Part shown: positions 19,571 to 34,633 of the stretch, in pieces
Position numbering within the stretch: the first letter of the stretch is position 1
Layout: every line of letters begins with the position of its first letter
NCBI RefSeq assembly: GCF_028745515.1
Contig: NZ_JAQZSG010000030.1
Coordinates: 1-64,000, forward strand
Source: Paenibacillus thermotolerans
GTDB lineage: Bacteria > Bacillota > Bacilli > Paenibacillales > YIM-B00363
Direction: 5' to 3'
DNA length: 64,000 bases
Made by a program: the position numbers and the translations under genes
The notes under the pieces: model-generated
What the model saw: the letters and a program-made list of their open reading frames with translations, nothing else
Database searches by the model: none
What the model was told of the DNA's origin: nothing

Positions 19571-19939
19571 TTAGATTACCTCTGGAGCCAAGGATACGAT
19601 CTTCATGAAGTCGCGGTCGCGAAGCTCGCGAGCTACCGGTCCGAAGATACGCGTTCCGCGCGGGCTCTTATCTTCCTTAACGATAACGGCTGCGTTCTCG
19701 TCGAACGAGATGTACGAACCGTCTTTACGGCGTGCGCCGCGGCGCGTACGAACGATTACCGCTTTAACAACGTCACCCTTTTTGACAACGCCGCCTGGTG
19801 TTGCTTCTTTCACGGAGCAAACGATCAGGTCGCCGATGTTAGCCGAACGACGGCCGGTGCCTCCCAATACGCGGATGCACATCAGTTCTTTCGCGCCGGA
19901 GTTGTCGGCAACTCTCAATCGTGTAAACGGTTGGATCAT
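19571..19939 (-). CDS. rplN: 50S ribosomal protein L14
   Basis: A 122-residue L14 starting [19 protein letters not shown] and containing [18 protein letters not shown]. It sits at the subunit interface. It is 50 nt downstream of rpsQ. Confidence 0.97.
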   Translation of the reverse strand: MIQPFTRLRVADNSGAKELMCIRVLGGTGRRSANIGDLIVCSVKEATPGGVVKKGDVVKAVIVRTRRGARRKDGSYISFDENAAVIVKEDKSPRGTRIFGPVARELRDRDFMKIVSLAPEVI

Positions 19940-19989
19940 GGTTGTGGCCTCCTTTCGCTACCTATAAACCGCACTTAACGGAAAAATGG

Positions 19990-20253
19990 TTAAACGATAA
20001 CCGCTTTTTCAACAATTTCAACGAGTCTCCAACGCTTGTCTTTAGACAACGGGCGAGTTTCCATAATGCGGACCGTATCGCCGATTTTCGCTTCGTTGTT
20101 CTCGTCGTGCGCCTTAAATTTCTTCGTGTATTTAATGCGCTTATGGTACAGCTCGTGTTTTTTATACGTTTCGACCGCAACTACGATCGTTTTGTCCATT
20201 TTGTCGCTGACTACCTTGCCGATTTGCTCCTTGCGAAGGTTACGTTCAGTCAT
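19990..20253 (-). CDS. rpsQ: 30S ribosomal protein S17
   Basis: An 87-residue S17 ([39 protein letters not shown]). It is an OB-fold primary binder of 16S rRNA. It starts 21 nt after rpmC. Confidence 0.97.
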   Translation of the reverse strand: MTERNLRKEQIGKVVSDKMDKTIVVAVETYKKHELYHKRIKYTKKFKAHDENNEAKIGDTVRIMETRPLSKDKRWRLVEIVEKAVIV

Positions 20254-20274
20254 CGAATGGCTGCCTCCTCTCGA

Positions 20275-20475
20275 TTAAGATCCAATCCCGAGTTCACGCT
20301 CACGCAGTACCGTTTTGGCACGCGCGATCTCTTTACGCACTTCACGAATCCGGGTGGGGTTATCCAATTGGCCGGTCGCCAGTTGAAAGCGGAGGTTGAA
20401 TAGCTCTTCTTTGAAACCAGCTACTTTTTGTTCGATTTCGGCAGTGGTCAAATTACGAAGTTCAATTGCTTTCAT
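20275..20475 (-). CDS. rpmC: 50S ribosomal protein L29
   Basis: A 66-residue helical L29 starting [18 protein letters not shown]29 lies at the polypeptide exit tunnel and helps dock trigger factor. ATG 20475 is chosen over the upstream frame because GGTGGTG precedes it. It overlaps the rplP end by 14 nt, indicating translational coupling. Confidence 0.95.
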   Translation of the reverse strand: MKAIELRNLTTAEIEQKVAGFKEELFNLRFQLATGQLDNPTRIREVRKEIARAKTVLRERELGIGS

Positions 20476-20899
20476 TTGCTTCACCACCCATTTCTTCGCG
20501 CTTCACAAACTTCGTCTTGATCGGGAGCTTGTGAGCAGCGAGTCTCATTGCTTCGCGGGCAACTTCTTCGCTTACGCCGGCGAGTTCGAACAGGATTTTG
20601 CCCGGCTTAACAACGGATACCCACTTCTCTACGTTACCTTTACCGCTACCCATCCGCACTTCCAAAGGCTTCTGAGTGATCGGCTTAGAAGGGAAAATTT
20701 TGATCCAAACTTTACCGCCCCGCTTAATGTAACGGGTCATGGCGATACGAGCAGCTTCGATTTGGCGGTTGGTTACCCATGCCGGCTCAAGAGCCTGCAG
20801 ACCGTATTCGCCGAATGCGACTTCCGTGCCGCCTTTTGCGTTGCCTTTCATTTTGCCGCGATGCTCTTTGCGGTGTTTTACGCGTTTAGGCAATAACAT
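20462..20899 (-). CDS. rplP: 50S ribosomal protein L16
   Basis: A 145-residue L16 starting [19 protein letters not shown] with [21 protein letters not shown]16 helps position tRNA at the A site. It is separated from rpsC by only 3 nt. Confidence 0.97.
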   Translation of the reverse strand: MLLPKRVKHRKEHRGKMKGNAKGGTEVAFGEYGLQALEPAWVTNRQIEAARIAMTRYIKRGGKVWIKIFPSKPITQKPLEVRMGSGKGNVEKWVSVVKPGKILFELAGVSEEVAREAMRLAAHKLPIKTKFVKREEMGGEANESN

Positions 20900-20902
20900 G
20901 GG

Positions 20903-21559
20903 TTATTCCACTCCTTCCTTCTTCGCTTTCCGCGTCGGAAGAACTTCACCGCGGTAGATCCACACTTTAACGCCGATGCGGCCGTAAGTCGTGTGTGCTT
21001 CCGCTGTGCCGTAGTCGATGTCCGCACGCAATGTGTGCAGAGGAACCGTTCCTTCGCTGTAGCCTTCGGAGCGTGCGATTTCCGCGCCGCCGAGACGTCC
21101 GCTGACAGCAGTCTTGATTCCTTTCGCACCCGAACGCATTGTACGTTGAATGGCTTGCTTCAACGCACGACGGAACGATACGCGGCGCTCAAGCTGTTGA
21201 GCGATCGATTCTGCAACAAGCGTTGCATCGAGTTCCGGGTTCTTCACTTCGGAAATGTTGATGTGTACTTTCTTATCCGTCATCTTCGCGATGTAACCGC
21301 GAAGCACTTCTACTTCTGCGCCGCCTTTACCGATTACCATACCAGGCTTCGCTGTATGGATCGTTACGTTCACGCGGTTTGCCGCGCGCTCGATATCGAT
21401 TCGGGATACTGCGCTGTCTTTCAATTTATTTTTCAGATATTCGCGGATTTTAACGTCTTCCATCAGTAATTTGCCGAAGTCCTTGTCGGCATACCATTTG
21501 GATTCCCAATCGCGAATGATGCCTACTCGAAGTCCTACCGGGCTAACCTTTTGACCCAC
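20903..21559 (-). CDS. rpsC: 30S ribosomal protein S3
   Basis: A 218-residue S3 with [19 protein letters not shown], the KH-domain loop [13 protein letters not shown], and [12 protein letters not shown]. It forms part of the mRNA entry tunnel. The start is GTG at 21559 behind AAGGAGGG. Confidence 0.97.
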   Translation of the reverse strand: MGQKVSPVGLRVGIIRDWESKWYADKDFGKLLMEDVKIREYLKNKLKDSAVSRIDIERAANRVNVTIHTAKPGMVIGKGGAEVEVLRGYIAKMTDKKVHINISEVKNPELDATLVAESIAQQLERRVSFRRALKQAIQRTMRSGAKGIKTAVSGRLGGAEIARSEGYSEGTVPLHTLRADIDYGTAEAHTTYGRIGVKVWIYRGEVLPTRKAKKEGVE

Positions 21560-21583
21560 ACGTGTCCCTCCTTATAGTCAAAA

Positions 21584-21916
21584 TTATTTCTCAGCTACCG
21601 CCAGCGTAATGTGGCTCGTGCGCTTGAAGATCGAGAATGCGCGGCCTTGCGCGTGCGGCTGGAATCGCTTCATGGTCGGACCCTCGTTCACGTACAGCTG
21701 GGTAATGACCAATTTATCCGGGTCCATGGAATAGTTGTGCTCTGCATTGGCAATCGCCGAGTTCAGCAATTTCTCCAAGATCGGAGATGCCGAGCGCGGA
21801 GTGTGACGAAGAATCGAGATCGCTTCGCCGACCTTCTTGCCGCGAATCAAATCCGCTACGAGACGCGCTTTACGAGGCGCAATGCGCACATAGGAAAGAT
21901 GAGCTTTCGCTTCCAC
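21584..21916 (-). CDS. rplV: 50S ribosomal protein L22
   Basis: A 110-residue L22 ([19 protein letters not shown], hairpin tip region [17 protein letters not shown]) lining the exit tunnel. The best start is GTG at 21916, 5 nt after GGGGAGGTATT; upstream in-frame ATG at 21970 would add residues not seen in the family. The macrolide-relevant hairpin shows no obvious insertion or deletion. Confidence 0.93.
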   Translation of the reverse strand: MEAKAHLSYVRIAPRKARLVADLIRGKKVGEAISILRHTPRSASPILEKLLNSAIANAEHNYSMDPDKLVITQLYVNEGPTMKRFQPHAQGRAFSIFKRTSHITLAVAEK

Positions 21917-22018
21917 GGGTAATACCTCCCCTCGGGTTAACGTCTTGTGTGCTTCTAATCGAGCCGCCAATCATAGGGAAAACGATCCGCATGGCGCATC
22001 CTTTTCCCGCTTTCTGGA

Positions 22019-22297
22019 TTAGCGCTTCGTCTTCTTGTCGTCGTCCGTATGACCTTTATACGTACGAGTCGGCGCGAATTCGCCAAGCTTGTGGCCTACC
22101 ATATCTTCCGTTACATAAACCGGAACATGCTTGCGGCCGTCGTAGACGCCGAACGTGTGTCCGATGAACTGCGGGAAGATGGTAGAACGGCGAGACCAGG
22201 TTTTTACTACAACCTTCTTGTTCGTCGCGTTCAGTTCTTCAACTTTCTTCATCAGGTGACCGTCTACAAACGGTCCCTTCTTTAAGCTGCGGCCCAT
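22019..22297 (-). CDS. rpsS: 30S ribosomal protein S19
   Basis: A 92-residue S19 ([38 protein letters not shown]) of the small-subunit head. The 139-nt spacer from rplB is longer than usual and contains two copies of a short GC-rich repeat. Confidence 0.97.
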   Translation of the reverse strand: MGRSLKKGPFVDGHLMKKVEELNATNKKVVVKTWSRRSTIFPQFIGHTFGVYDGRKHVPVYVTEDMVGHKLGEFAPTRTYKGHTDDDKKTKR

Positions 22298-22345
22298 GGA
22301 TTATCCTCCCTTCGCTGCTTGCGTGCATGAGTGTGTCCACTCTTC

Positions 22346-22413
22346 GCCGGCAAACTGCGGTTGCCTCTTGCCTTCGCCGAAATCGGCTCACGCGGACAAC
22401 CTGCGGCTGCCTC
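22346..22413 (-). repeat. Short GCGGACAACCTGCGGCTGCCTC repeat pair before rpsS
   Basis: Two related units lie in the rplB-rpsS spacer: one at 22346-22367 (core CTGCGGTTGCCTC) and one at 22392-22413 (core CAACCTGCGGCTGCCTC). A third, nearly the same as the second, lies before rplK at 41842-41864. They may be copies of a small dispersed element. Confidence 0.4.
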
Positions 22414-22436
22414 GGAAAAACCGCATACCGCGTAAA

Positions 22437-23267
22437 TTACTTCGTGCGGCGGCGGACGATATATTTATCGGACGCTTTGTTCTTCTTGCGCGTCTTCGCG
22501 CCGAGCGTCTTCTTGCCCCACGGAGACATCGGGGATTTACGGCCGATCGGAGCGCGGCCCTCACCACCGCCGTGCGGGTGATCGTTCGGGTTCATGACGA
22601 CACCGCGGACAGTCGGGCGATTGCGCATCCAACGGTTGCGGCCTGCTTTACCTACGTTGATAAGCTCGTGGTCTTCGTTGCCTACGGTGCCGACCGTTGC
22701 GCGGCACACTTTGAGCACGCGGCGCATTTCGCCGGAAGACAAACGTATAATAACGTAGACGTCTTCTTTACCGAGCAATTGAGCTTCCGTACCGGCTGCG
22801 CGAACCAATTGGCCGCCCTTGCCCGGCTTCAGCTCGATGTTGTGGATTACGGTACCTACCGGAATGTTCTCAAGCGGCAAAGCGTTGCCGATTTTGATAT
22901 CCGAATCAGGACCGGAAGTGATAACGTCGCCTACTTTCAAACCTTTCGGCGCGAGAATGTAACGCTTCTCGCCGTCCGCATAGTTGATCAAAGCGATGTT
23001 AGCGGTACGGTTCGGGTCGTATTCGATCGTCGCTACGCGTCCCGGAATGCCGTCCTTGTTGCGTTTGAAGTCGATAATGCGGTATTTCCGCTTATGACCG
23101 CCGCCATGATGGCGAGTCGTAATTTTACCTTGGTTGTTGCGGCCTGCGTAGTTCTTGAGCGGCGCTAACAACGATTTCTCCGGCTTATCCGTGGTGATCT
23201 CTTCGAATGTAGAGACCGTCATCTGGCGTCGAGACGGAGACGTCGGTTTAAAACTTTTAACTGGCAT
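22437..23267 (-). CDS. rplB: 50S ribosomal protein L2
   Basis: A 276-residue L2 with [21 protein letters not shown] and the catalytic-centre loop [19 protein letters not shown], including the conserved His of the HPHGGG loop. L2 is essential for subunit joining and peptidyl transfer. Standard S10-operon position between rplW and rpsS. Confidence 0.97.
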   Translation of the reverse strand: MPVKSFKPTSPSRRQMTVSTFEEITTDKPEKSLLAPLKNYAGRNNQGKITTRHHGGGHKRKYRIIDFKRNKDGIPGRVATIEYDPNRTANIALINYADGEKRYILAPKGLKVGDVITSGPDSDIKIGNALPLENIPVGTVIHNIELKPGKGGQLVRAAGTEAQLLGKEDVYVIIRLSSGEMRRVLKVCRATVGTVGNEDHELINVGKAGRNRWMRNRPTVRGVVMNPNDHPHGGGEGRAPIGRKSPMSPWGKKTLGAKTRKKNKASDKYIVRRRTK

Positions 23268-23305
23268 CGCTTATTTTCCCTCCTTGCGCCTTGCAGATTT
23301 TGTAA

Positions 23306-23596
23306 TTATACGGACTCGAAGAACTCGAGCTCTTTGCTGTCCGGGCTGAGTGTCACGATCGCTTTCTTCCACTCGGAAGTGTAGCCGGAGTAACGGCCGT
23401 AACGCTTCGGCTTCGCCGCTACGATCATCGTGTTCACGTCGGTTACTTTCACTTTGAAGATTTGCTCGACCGCTTGTTTGATTTCCGTCTTGTTCACGCG
23501 GCGGTCCACTTCGAAAACATATTTCTTGTCGTTCATCATTTCGCTCGTACGCTCGGTGATGATCGGACGCTTAATTATGTCGTATGCATTCTTCAT
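23306..23596 (-). CDS. rplW: 50S ribosomal protein L23
   Basis: A 96-residue L23 ([39 protein letters not shown]) at the tunnel exit, the docking site for trigger factor and SRP. Its ATG shares a base with the rplD stop codon, so the two are translationally coupled. Confidence 0.97.
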   Translation of the reverse strand: MKNAYDIIKRPIITERTSEMMNDKKYVFEVDRRVNKTEIKQAVEQIFKVKVTDVNTMIVAAKPKRYGRYSGYTSEWKKAIVTLSPDSKELEFFESV

Positions 23597-24219
23597 TACG
23601 CGAACACCTCCTCGACTTTCTTGGCGGCATCCTTCGTAATGATAAGCTTGTCGTAACCGAGTACGTCAAGCACGTTGATGCCTTCGGCCGACACAAACTT
23701 TGCATTCGGAAGATTGCGTACGGAAAGTGCGACGTTAGCGTCGAAATCGGACGTAACGATCAGCGCTTTGCGCTCAACCTTCAAGTTGTTAAGAATCGCT
23801 GCGAATTCTTTCGTCTTCGGAGCTGCGAACGCAAGCTCGTCAAGGACGATGATTTCGTTATCGATTACTTTGGAAGAAAGTGCGGATTTAATTGCCAAAC
23901 GGCGAACCTTCTTAGGCAATTTGTACGCGTAGCTGCGCGGAGTCGGGCCAAACACGATGCCGCCGCCCTTCCATTGCGGTGCACGGATCGAGCCTTGACG
24001 CGCGCGACCTGTACCCTTTTGTTTCCACGGCTTGCGACCGCCGCCGCGAACTTCACTGCGGCCTTTCGTCTTGTGAGTACCGGCACGAAGGGAAGCCTGC
24101 TGCATTACAACAGCGTCATGCAGTACATGCGTATTCGGCTCAATTCCGAACACTGCGTCTGCAAGCTCAACTTCTCCAACCTGTGTGCCGCTTACGTTAT
24201 ATAAAGCTACTTTAGGCAT
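23596..24219 (-). CDS. rplD: 50S ribosomal protein L4
   Basis: A 207-residue L4 with the extended tunnel loop [19 protein letters not shown] and [19 protein letters not shown]. The macrolide-contacting loop looks intact. It overlaps rplW by one base. Confidence 0.97.
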   Translation of the reverse strand: MPKVALYNVSGTQVGEVELADAVFGIEPNTHVLHDAVVMQQASLRAGTHKTKGRSEVRGGGRKPWKQKGTGRARQGSIRAPQWKGGGIVFGPTPRSYAYKLPKKVRRLAIKSALSSKVIDNEIIVLDELAFAAPKTKEFAAILNNLKVERKALIVTSDFDANVALSVRNLPNAKFVSAEGINVLDVLGYDKLIITKDAAKKVEEVFA

Positions 24220-24235
24220 GGATGCTCCTCCTTTC

Positions 24236-24865
24236 TTATTTCTTCACTGCGGAGCTGATTTTGACGTAGCTGTTCTTAGGTCCCGGAATGGAGCCTTTGA
24301 CCAGGATTACGTTACGCTCCGTATCAACTTTAACGACTTGCAGATTTTGCAAAGTTACCGTGTCGTTACCTGTGCGGCCGGCCATCTTCTTACCCTTCGG
24401 TACGCGGTTCGCGTCGCGGTGAATCGCCAAGGAACCTTGACCTCTGTGGTATTTGGAGCCGTGCGCCATCGGTCCGCGGCTCATGTTCCAGCGCTGAATC
24501 GCGCCGAGCGTTCCGCGGCCTTTCGAAGTGCCCGTTACGTCAACATACTCGCCTTCCGCGAACAGGTCGGCCGAGACCACCTGGCCAACTTCATATTGAG
24601 ACAAGTCGACATCGCGGAATTCTTTAATGTAGCGCTTAGGCGTAGTGCCGGCTTTCTTTACGTGGCCGAGCGCTGGCTTCGTTGTGTTCTTTTCTTTCTT
24701 TTCGTCGAATCCGAGCTGAATCGCGCCGTATCCGTCGTTCTCTTGGTCTTTCTTCTGAAGGACGACGCACGGACCTGCTTGGATAACCGTTACAGGAATC
24801 ACGATTCCGTCTTCAGCGAACACTTGGGTCATGCCAAGTTTCTTTCCTAAGATACCTTTTGTCAT
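24236..24865 (-). CDS. rplC: 50S ribosomal protein L3
   Basis: A 209-residue L3 ([53 protein letters not shown]) whose finger reaches the peptidyl-transferase centre. It follows rpsJ by 67 nt. Confidence 0.97.
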   Translation of the reverse strand: MTKGILGKKLGMTQVFAEDGIVIPVTVIQAGPCVVLQKKDQENDGYGAIQLGFDEKKEKNTTKPALGHVKKAGTTPKRYIKEFRDVDLSQYEVGQVVSADLFAEGEYVDVTGTSKGRGTLGAIQRWNMSRGPMAHGSKYHRGQGSLAIHRDANRVPKGKKMAGRTGNDTVTLQNLQVVKVDTERNVILVKGSIPGPKNSYVKISSAVKK

Positions 24866-24932
24866 GTTGACACCTCTTTTCCCATTGGAAGAAATATTCG
24901 TTGATCCGACAGACTTACGCTATCGGATGTTC

Positions 24933-25319
<387 letters not shown>

Positions 25320-25399
25320 TTATGCCCACTTCATGGCAAAGGAGCCGGGTGTGTCGGCAACCTCTCACATCATCGCACAGTCACAGACCAACGCTCACT

Positions 25400-25429
25400 A
25401 TGATAACAAATCATATAGGCCAAAGTCAA
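25400..25429 (-). promoter_or_regulatory. Candidate S10 operon promoter
   Basis: On the minus strand there is a -35 TTGACT (25424-25429), an 18-nt spacer and a -10 TATCAT (25400-25405), placed between the unknown gene at 25436 and rpsJ. The resulting leader of about 150 nt has no feature I recognise. Confidence 0.55.
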
Positions 25430-25435
25430 GGATTG

Positions 25436-26014
25436 TTATACATTCGGTTGAATGTTATTTTGTTCCTCTATCCGCTGCGCCAAATCCGACAAATTCGCCA
25501 AAGCAACAGAGGTAACGAGCCGGTTGAATCGGTCCATCGTCATGTTCTTGTCTTCCTGTTTCGCCGCATCGGAATACATGCCCTCCGTGATTTGTTTTAA
25601 ATCGTTCATAACGAGCTTCAAAATTTGCTCTTCTTCCGCAGAAAGATTTCCATCCAGCCCAAAATGGTCCGCCATTTTCACTCCGTTATGCGTCCACCCT
25701 TCCAGCACTTCCGCGACACTATTGTAAAAGCGGCCGTAATGCGGGCCGTTCTTTACATAAAGCTCGGTTGCCGATAAGGTGTGATCCAACCTTCTTAGAT
25801 CGTCTTGAAGATCCTGTACCTGATCCCGATTTATTTTCCTGTCTTTTATGATTTTTTCCATGTGTGAAGAAGCTTGAGTCGCCGCAAAATAAAACTGGTT
25901 CAAAAACTGCTCGCGGCGCCGGTCTTCTTCACGGCGATTTTGCATCAACAAATAAATCGTAAAAACGAGGGCCAAAACCAACACAATTATAATGTAGGTT
26001 TTCATTTTTTCCAT
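25436..26014 (-). CDS. Hypothetical membrane-anchored helical protein
   Basis: I do not recognise this 192-residue protein. It has one N-terminal transmembrane segment (about residues 6-24, Ile/Leu/Val-rich) followed by a highly charged, probably all-helical domain (RREEDRRREQFLNQF, then QDLQDDLRRLDHTL), so it is most likely anchored with the bulk outside or inside the membrane; topology cannot be settled by eye. The start at ATG 26014 follows AAGGAGAA. It occupies the slot between tuf and the S10 operon where Bacillus has ybaC. A terminator after tuf (26153-26183) means it needs its own promoter. Confidence 0.75.
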   Translation of the reverse strand: MEKMKTYIIIVLVLALVFTIYLLMQNRREEDRRREQFLNQFYFAATQASSHMEKIIKDRKINRDQVQDLQDDLRRLDHTLSATELYVKNGPHYGRFYNSVAEVLEGWTHNGVKMADHFGLDGNLSAEEEQILKLVMNDLKQITEGMYSDAAKQEDKNMTMDRFNRLVTSVALANLSDLAQRIEEQNNIQPNV

Positions 26015-26055
26015 GTTGTTTTCTCCTTATATCGATACGGGAAGCTCTTTGGTTC

Positions 26056-26092
26056 AGATGAAATAAGGAAGTTTTACCTCACTATTTCATCT
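26056..26092 (-). repeat. REP-like palindrome related to the 52.6-53.5 kb array
   Basis: AGATGAAATA (26056-26065) and its perfect complement (26083-26092) flank an inner GTGAGGT/ACTTCCT pair. On the minus strand the order GAAATA, GTGAGGT, ACTTCCT, TATTTC is the same as in every unit of the tandem array at 52646-53490. A second half-related stretch (GTGAAACTTCACTATT) follows at 26122. Confidence 0.6.
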
Positions 26093-26152
26093 AAGCTGCT
26101 CATTTACCGACAAATAGCGCGGTGAAACTTCACTATTCCTGACAAACCAAAA

Positions 26153-26183
26153 ACACCCCCGATCCATAAGGACCGAGGGTGTT
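26153..26183 (-). terminator. Terminator after tuf
   Basis: An ACACCC/GGGTGT stem with imperfect inner pairs (26153-26183) is followed on the minus strand by TTTTT-rich sequence (26147-26153). It starts about 20 nt downstream of the tuf stop codon and ends the str operon. Confidence 0.75.
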
Positions 26184-26203
26184 GTCGCCGAGCGAGCCGG
26201 CAA

Positions 26204-27394
26204 TTACTTCGTGATCGTAGCAACCGCGCCTGCGCCTACCGTACGGCCGCCTTCGCGGATAGCGAAGCGAGTACCTTCTTCGATAGCGATCGGAGCGATC
26301 AGTTCAACCGTTACGGTGATGTTGTCGCCAGGCATAACCATCTCTGTTCCTTCCGGAAGGTTGATGATACCCGTTACGTCAGTTGTACGGAAGTAGAACT
26401 GCGGACGGTAGCCAGTGAAGAAAGGCTTATGACGGCCGCCTTCTTCTTTAGTCAAGACGTAAATTTGAGCCGTGAAGTTCGTGTGCGGCTTAACGGAACC
26501 CGTCTTCGCCAATACTTGACCGCGCTCGATGTCTTTACGGTCAACACCGCGGAGCAATGCGCCGATGTTGTCGCCCGCTTGTGCGGAGTCGAGCAACTTA
26601 CGGAACATCTCAACGCCTGTAACAACCGTCTTGCGAGTTTCTTCGGCAAGACCGATGATTTCAACTTCGTCGCCGACTTTAACTGCACCACGCTCAACGC
26701 GGCCTGTAGCAACGGTACCACGACCAGTGATCGTGAACACGTCCTCAACCGGCATCAAGAAAGGCTTGTCAATGTCGCGCTCCGGAGTCGGGATGTAGGT
26801 GTCGATTTGCTCGAAGAGCTCAACGATTTTGTTAGCCCACTCGCCGTCCGGATTTTGAAGAGCTTCACGAGCGGAACCGCGGACGATCGGAGTGTCGTCG
26901 CCCGGGAACTCGTATTCGTTAAGAAGGTCACGAATTTCCATCTCAACGAGTTCAAGCAACTCTTCGTCTTCAACCATGTCGCATTTGTTCATGAATACGA
27001 CGATGTAAGGAACGCCTACTTGGCGGGAGAGCAAGATGTGCTCGCGCGTTTGCGGCATTGGGCCGTCAGCAGCGGATACTACGAGAATCGCGCCGTCCAT
27101 TTGAGCTGCGCCGGTGATCATGTTTTTAACATAGTCGGCGTGCCCTGGGCAGTCAACGTGTGCGTAGTGGCGGTTCGGAGTCTCATACTCAACGTGAGCA
27201 GTGGAGATCGTGATCCCGCGCTCGCGCTCTTCCGGAGCTTTGTCGATTTGGTCGAATGCTACTGCTGCGCCACCGTATTTTTTGGACAATACCGTAGTGA
27301 TTGCTGCAGTCAAAGTTGTTTTACCGTGGTCAACGTGACCGATTGTGCCGATATTTACGTGCGGCTTGTTACGTTCAAATTTTGCCTTTGCCAT
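26204..27394 (-). CDS. tuf: Elongation factor Tu
   Basis: A 396-residue EF-Tu with GHVDHGKTT (G1), [11 protein letters not shown] (G3), MNKCDMV (G4) and domains 2 and 3 in normal order. It delivers aminoacyl-tRNA to the ribosome. It lies 33 nt after fusA with no terminator between, so it belongs to the str operon (rpsL-rpsG-fusA-tuf). The ATG follows GGAGGAAA. Confidence 0.98.
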   Translation of the reverse strand: MAKAKFERNKPHVNIGTIGHVDHGKTTLTAAITTVLSKKYGGAAVAFDQIDKAPEERERGITISTAHVEYETPNRHYAHVDCPGHADYVKNMITGAAQMDGAILVVSAADGPMPQTREHILLSRQVGVPYIVVFMNKCDMVEDEELLELVEMEIRDLLNEYEFPGDDTPIVRGSAREALQNPDGEWANKIVELFEQIDTYIPTPERDIDKPFLMPVEDVFTITGRGTVATGRVERGAVKVGDEVEIIGLAEETRKTVVTGVEMFRKLLDSAQAGDNIGALLRGVDRKDIERGQVLAKTGSVKPHTNFTAQIYVLTKEEGGRHKPFFTGYRPQFYFRTTDVTGIINLPEGTEMVMPGDNITVTVELIAPIAIEEGTRFAIREGGRTVGAGAVATITK

Positions 27395-27427
27395 GTGAGA
27401 GATTTCCTCCTTAGAGAAAAATTATAA

Positions 27428-29497
27428 TTAAGAGCCCTTCTTCGCGATGATTTCATCAGCGATAGATTTAGGCACTTCTTCATAGTGGGAGATTTCCATT
27501 GCGAACACGCCGCGTCCTTGTGTACGGGAGCGAAGCGTCGTCGAGTAACCGAACATTTCGGAGAGCGGTACTTTGGAACGGATGATTTGCGCGCCTCCGC
27601 GAGCGTCCATACCTTCGATACGGCCGCGGCGGGAGTTCAAGTCGCCCATTACGTCGCCCATGTACTCTTCCGGAACTGTTACTTCAACCTTCATGATCGG
27701 CTCGAGAAGAACCGGCTTACACTTGTCTTTCGCAGCTTTAAGCGCCATGGAGCCCGCGATCTTAAACGCCATCTCCGAGGAGTCGACGTCGTGGTAGGAT
27801 CCATCGACGATCGTTGCTTTGATGTCAACAAGCGGGAAGCCTGCAAGAACGCCGCTCTTCATCGATTCTTCGATACCGTTCTGAACTGCCGGGATGTATT
27901 CGCGTGGAACGACACCGCCGACGATCTTGTTCTCGAACTTGAAGCCTGCGCCCGGCTCTTGCGGTTCGAACTCGATCCAAACGTGACCGTATTGACCACG
28001 GCCGCCGGATTGGCGAACGAACTTGCCTTCGACCTTCGCAGGTACGCGGAACGTTTCGCGATAAGCAACCTGAGGCTTACCGACGTTCGTCTCCACTTTG
28101 AATTCACGCTTCATACGGTCGACGATGATCTCCAGGTGAAGCTCACCCATACCGGAGATAATCGTTTGGCCCGTTTCTTCGTCCGTATAGTAACGGAACG
28201 TCGGATCTTCTTCGGCAAGCTTCGCGAGTGCGGCGCCCATCTTGTCTTGATCCGCTTTGGATTTCGGTTCAACGGCAATGTCGATAACCGGATCCGGGAA
28301 GTTCATCGATTCGAGAATAACCGGATTCTTTTCGTCGCAAAGCGTGTCGCCTGTGATCGTATCCTTCAGGCCTACTGCGGCCGCGATATCGCCAGCGTAA
28401 AGCTCGCTGATTTCTTCGCGGGAGTTCGCATGCATCTGAAGAATACGGCCGATCCGTTCGCGCTTGCCTTTCGTTGCGTTCAATACGTAAGAGCCGGAGC
28501 TCAATACGCCGGAGTATACGCGAATGAACGTCAACTTACCGACATAAGGGTCAGTCATGATCTTGAACGCAAGTGCCGAGAACGGCTCGGAGTCGGAAGA
28601 ATGGCGGACAACCTCTGTACCGTCTTCAAGAACACCCTTGATATCCGGAACATCAGTCGGAGCCGGCAAATATTCGACTACAGCGTCAAGCATCGGTTGT
28701 ACACCCTTGTTCTTGTAAGAAGAACCGCACACAACCGGGAAAACTTTAACTTCGATCGTACCTTTGCGGAGAGCGGCTTTCAGTTCTTCAACCGAAATTT
28801 CTTCTCCTTCAAGATACTTCATCGTGAGGTCTTCATCAAGCTCGGCGATTTTTTCAACCATTTGGTTGCGAAGCTCTTCGAGTTGCTGTTTGTACTGCTC
28901 CGGAACTTCAATCTGTTCCAAAGAGCCCAAATCATCGGCAAAACGGAACGCTTCTTTCGTCATCAGGTCGATATAACCGACGAAGTCGGCCTCAGCGCCC
29001 ATCGGCAGCTGAATCGGCACCGCATTGGCACCCAAACGGTCTTTCATCATATCGACAACGTTCAGGAAATCCGCTCCGATGATGTCCATCTTGTTTACGT
29101 ATGCGATCCGCGGAACACCGTAACGGTCCGCTTGGCGCCATACGGTTTCGGATTGAGGCTGCACGCCTTCTTTCGCGGAAAATACCCCAACCGCGCCATC
29201 GAGTACCCGCAAGGAACGTTCAACTTCTACCGTGAAGTCTACGTGCCCGGGAGTATCGATGATGTTTACGCGATGGCCCTTCCATTGTGCGGTCGTCGCG
29301 GCAGACGTGATCGTGATTCCACGCTCTTGCTCTTGCTCCATCCAGTCCATCGTCGCTGCGCCTTCATGCACTTCGCCGATTTTGTGTACACGGCCTGTAA
29401 AGAACAAGATGCGTTCCGTCGTCGTCGTCTTACCCGCGTCGATGTGGGCCATGATGCCGATATTACGCGTATTCTGCAAGGAGAACGCTCTTGGCAT
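27428..29497 (-). CDS. fusA: Elongation factor G
   Basis: A 689-residue translocase with [13 protein letters not shown] (G1), [16 protein letters not shown] (G3) and AYVNKMD (G4), followed by domains II-V; close to the 692 residues of Bacillus EF-G. It drives translocation and, with RRF, ribosome recycling. It lies 38 nt after rpsG. Confidence 0.98.
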   Translation of the reverse strand: MPRAFSLQNTRNIGIMAHIDAGKTTTTERILFFTGRVHKIGEVHEGAATMDWMEQEQERGITITSAATTAQWKGHRVNIIDTPGHVDFTVEVERSLRVLDGAVGVFSAKEGVQPQSETVWRQADRYGVPRIAYVNKMDIIGADFLNVVDMMKDRLGANAVPIQLPMGAEADFVGYIDLMTKEAFRFADDLGSLEQIEVPEQYKQQLEELRNQMVEKIAELDEDLTMKYLEGEEISVEELKAALRKGTIEVKVFPVVCGSSYKNKGVQPMLDAVVEYLPAPTDVPDIKGVLEDGTEVVRHSSDSEPFSALAFKIMTDPYVGKLTFIRVYSGVLSSGSYVLNATKGKRERIGRILQMHANSREEISELYAGDIAAAVGLKDTITGDTLCDEKNPVILESMNFPDPVIDIAVEPKSKADQDKMGAALAKLAEEDPTFRYYTDEETGQTIISGMGELHLEIIVDRMKREFKVETNVGKPQVAYRETFRVPAKVEGKFVRQSGGRGQYGHVWIEFEPQEPGAGFKFENKIVGGVVPREYIPAVQNGIEESMKSGVLAGFPLVDIKATIVDGSYHDVDSSEMAFKIAGSMALKAAKDKCKPVLLEPIMKVEVTVPEEYMGDVMGDLNSRRGRIEGMDARGGAQIIRSKVPLSEMFGYSTTLRSRTQGRGVFAMEISHYEEVPKSIADEIIAKKGS

Positions 29498-29535
29498 TCG
29501 TTTGTCTCCCTTCTATCCTTCTTGTGTATGGTAGA

Positions 29536-30006
29536 TTACCAACGGTAGTGGGCAAACGCTTTGTTCGCTTCGGCCATCTTGTGCGTATCTTCGCGTTTCT
29601 TAACGGATGCACCGGTGTTGTTGCTAGCGTCAATGATCTCGGCTGCCAAACGCTCCACCATCGTCTTCTCGCCGCGGTTGCGCGAGTAGTTCACCAACCA
29701 GCGGAGTCCGAGCGTCGTGCGGCGTTCCGGCTTAACCTCGATCGGTACTTGGTAGTTCGCACCGCCTACACGGCGAGCTTTCACCTCAAGAACCGGCATG
29801 ATGTTTTTGATTGCGGCTTCGAACACTTCCATCGGCTCTTTACCCGTACGCTCGCGAATCAACTCGAACGCATCGTAAAGCAATGTTTGAGCGACACCGC
29901 GCTTGCCGTCGATCATAATACGGTTGATCAAACGGGTAACGAGCTTGCTGTTGTAAATCGGATCCGGCAATACGTCTCTCTTCGGCACTGCACCTTTACG
30001 TGGCAT
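29536..30006 (-). CDS. rpsG: 30S ribosomal protein S7
   Basis: A 156-residue S7 ([35 protein letters not shown]-type segment, C-terminal FAHYRW). It nucleates the small-subunit head. Second gene of the str operon, 62 nt after rpsL. Confidence 0.97.
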   Translation of the reverse strand: MPRKGAVPKRDVLPDPIYNSKLVTRLINRIMIDGKRGVAQTLLYDAFELIRERTGKEPMEVFEAAIKNIMPVLEVKARRVGGANYQVPIEVKPERRTTLGLRWLVNYSRNRGEKTMVERLAAEIIDASNNTGASVKKREDTHKMAEANKAFAHYRW

Positions 30007-30068
30007 AGTTATCCCCCTTTCGTATCCTTATCATTCCTGTATTTTTCATAAGATTTCATTTGTGCGAA

Positions 30069-30488
30069 TTATTTTTTCGCTTTCGGACGCTTCGTACCGT
30101 ATTTGGAACGAGCTTGCATCCGGTTGTTCACGCCCGCTGTATCAAGCGCGCCGCGAACGATGTGATAACGCACACCCGGAAGGTCCTTAACACGACCGCC
30201 GCGCACAAGAACAACGCTGTGCTCTTGCAGGTTGTGGCCGATACCGCCGATGTAGGCAGTGACCTCAACGCGGTTCGTCAAGCGAACACGGGCATATTTA
30301 CGAAGCGCAGAGTTAGGCTTCTTCGGAGTCATGGTGCCTACACGAGTGCAGACGCCGCGCTTCTGAGGCGCGCTGATCCCCGTCTCTTCGCGGCGAAGCG
30401 CGTTAAAGCCCTTCTGCAACGCAGGAGATTTGGATTTTACCACCTTCGCTTTGCGACCTTTACGTACGAGCTGGTTAATTGTTGGCAT
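30069..30488 (-). CDS. rpsL: 30S ribosomal protein S12
   Basis: A 139-residue S12 ([15 protein letters not shown]). Both loops that carry streptomycin-resistance changes look wild type: [17 protein letters not shown] and [16 protein letters not shown] 30488 is preferred over 30497 by family N-terminus and GGGGGTG spacing. It is 121 nt after the L7Ae-family gene. Confidence 0.97.
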   Translation of the reverse strand: MPTINQLVRKGRKAKVVKSKSPALQKGFNALRREETGISAPQKRGVCTRVGTMTPKKPNSALRKYARVRLTNRVEVTAYIGGIGHNLQEHSVVLVRGGRVKDLPGVRYHIVRGALDTAGVNNRMQARSKYGTKRPKAKK

Positions 30489-30609
30489 TTGTTGCACCCC
30501 CTTCTAATAAGTCGTTCGTTAACGCAATGTTAAGTCCACAGATCCAGGCGAATCATAAGCGAACAAAGGAAATGTTTTTGTCGAGTTTCCTCAACAAAAA
30601 CACGTGTTT

Positions 30610-30861
30610 TCACTTATTCTCTATTGCGGCCATCGCAGTACCGACATCGATTCCGCATGCTTTGCCAAGCTGCTTCATCGTATCGACGTACGCTACTTCG
30701 ACGCCCGTCTTCTTCGCAAGATTTATAATCTTAGCGGTAAGTTTCGGATCTGCGTCCCTTGCGACAAACACTTTGGCAGCCCTGCCTTGCTCTACCGCCT
30801 TGGTCGTTTGCTTCGTGCCGATTCGAAGTACGCCTTCGCTTAGTTCTTTTTCATAAGACAT
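30610..30861 (-). CDS. rplGB: L7Ae-family kink-turn RNA-binding protein (YbxF-like)
   Basis: An 83-residue member of the L7Ae/L30e/S12e family: LRIGTKQTTKAVEQGRAAKV, VFVARDADPKLTAKI, GVEVAYVDTMKQLGKACG. The Bacillus homologue YbxF binds kink-turn RNA and associates with ribosomes in growing cells. ATG 30861 follows GGAGGATATT; the frame is open to 30897. It lies between rpoC and rpsL as in Bacillus. Confidence 0.88.
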   Translation of the reverse strand: MSYEKELSEGVLRIGTKQTTKAVEQGRAAKVFVARDADPKLTAKIINLAKKTGVEVAYVDTMKQLGKACGIDVGTAMAAIENK

Positions 30862-31012
30862 TGAATCAATATCCTCCAAAGAACATGTAACGTTCAAGAC
30901 ACCAAATCATTTTGGCACACTCAAACATATTATCACCAGGCTTGTGCCTCTGTCAAGAAGCTATTATTGAAATCGAGAGGCAGACCGTGAGTCCGGCCTG
31001 CCTCCCGTTCTC

Positions 31013-34633
<3,621 letters not shown>

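Noticed and set aside
27485-29548. A 687-codon plus-strand frame opposite fusA
   Set aside because: Shadow of fusA; composition is rich in Arg, His, Phe and Asp and has no domain pattern.
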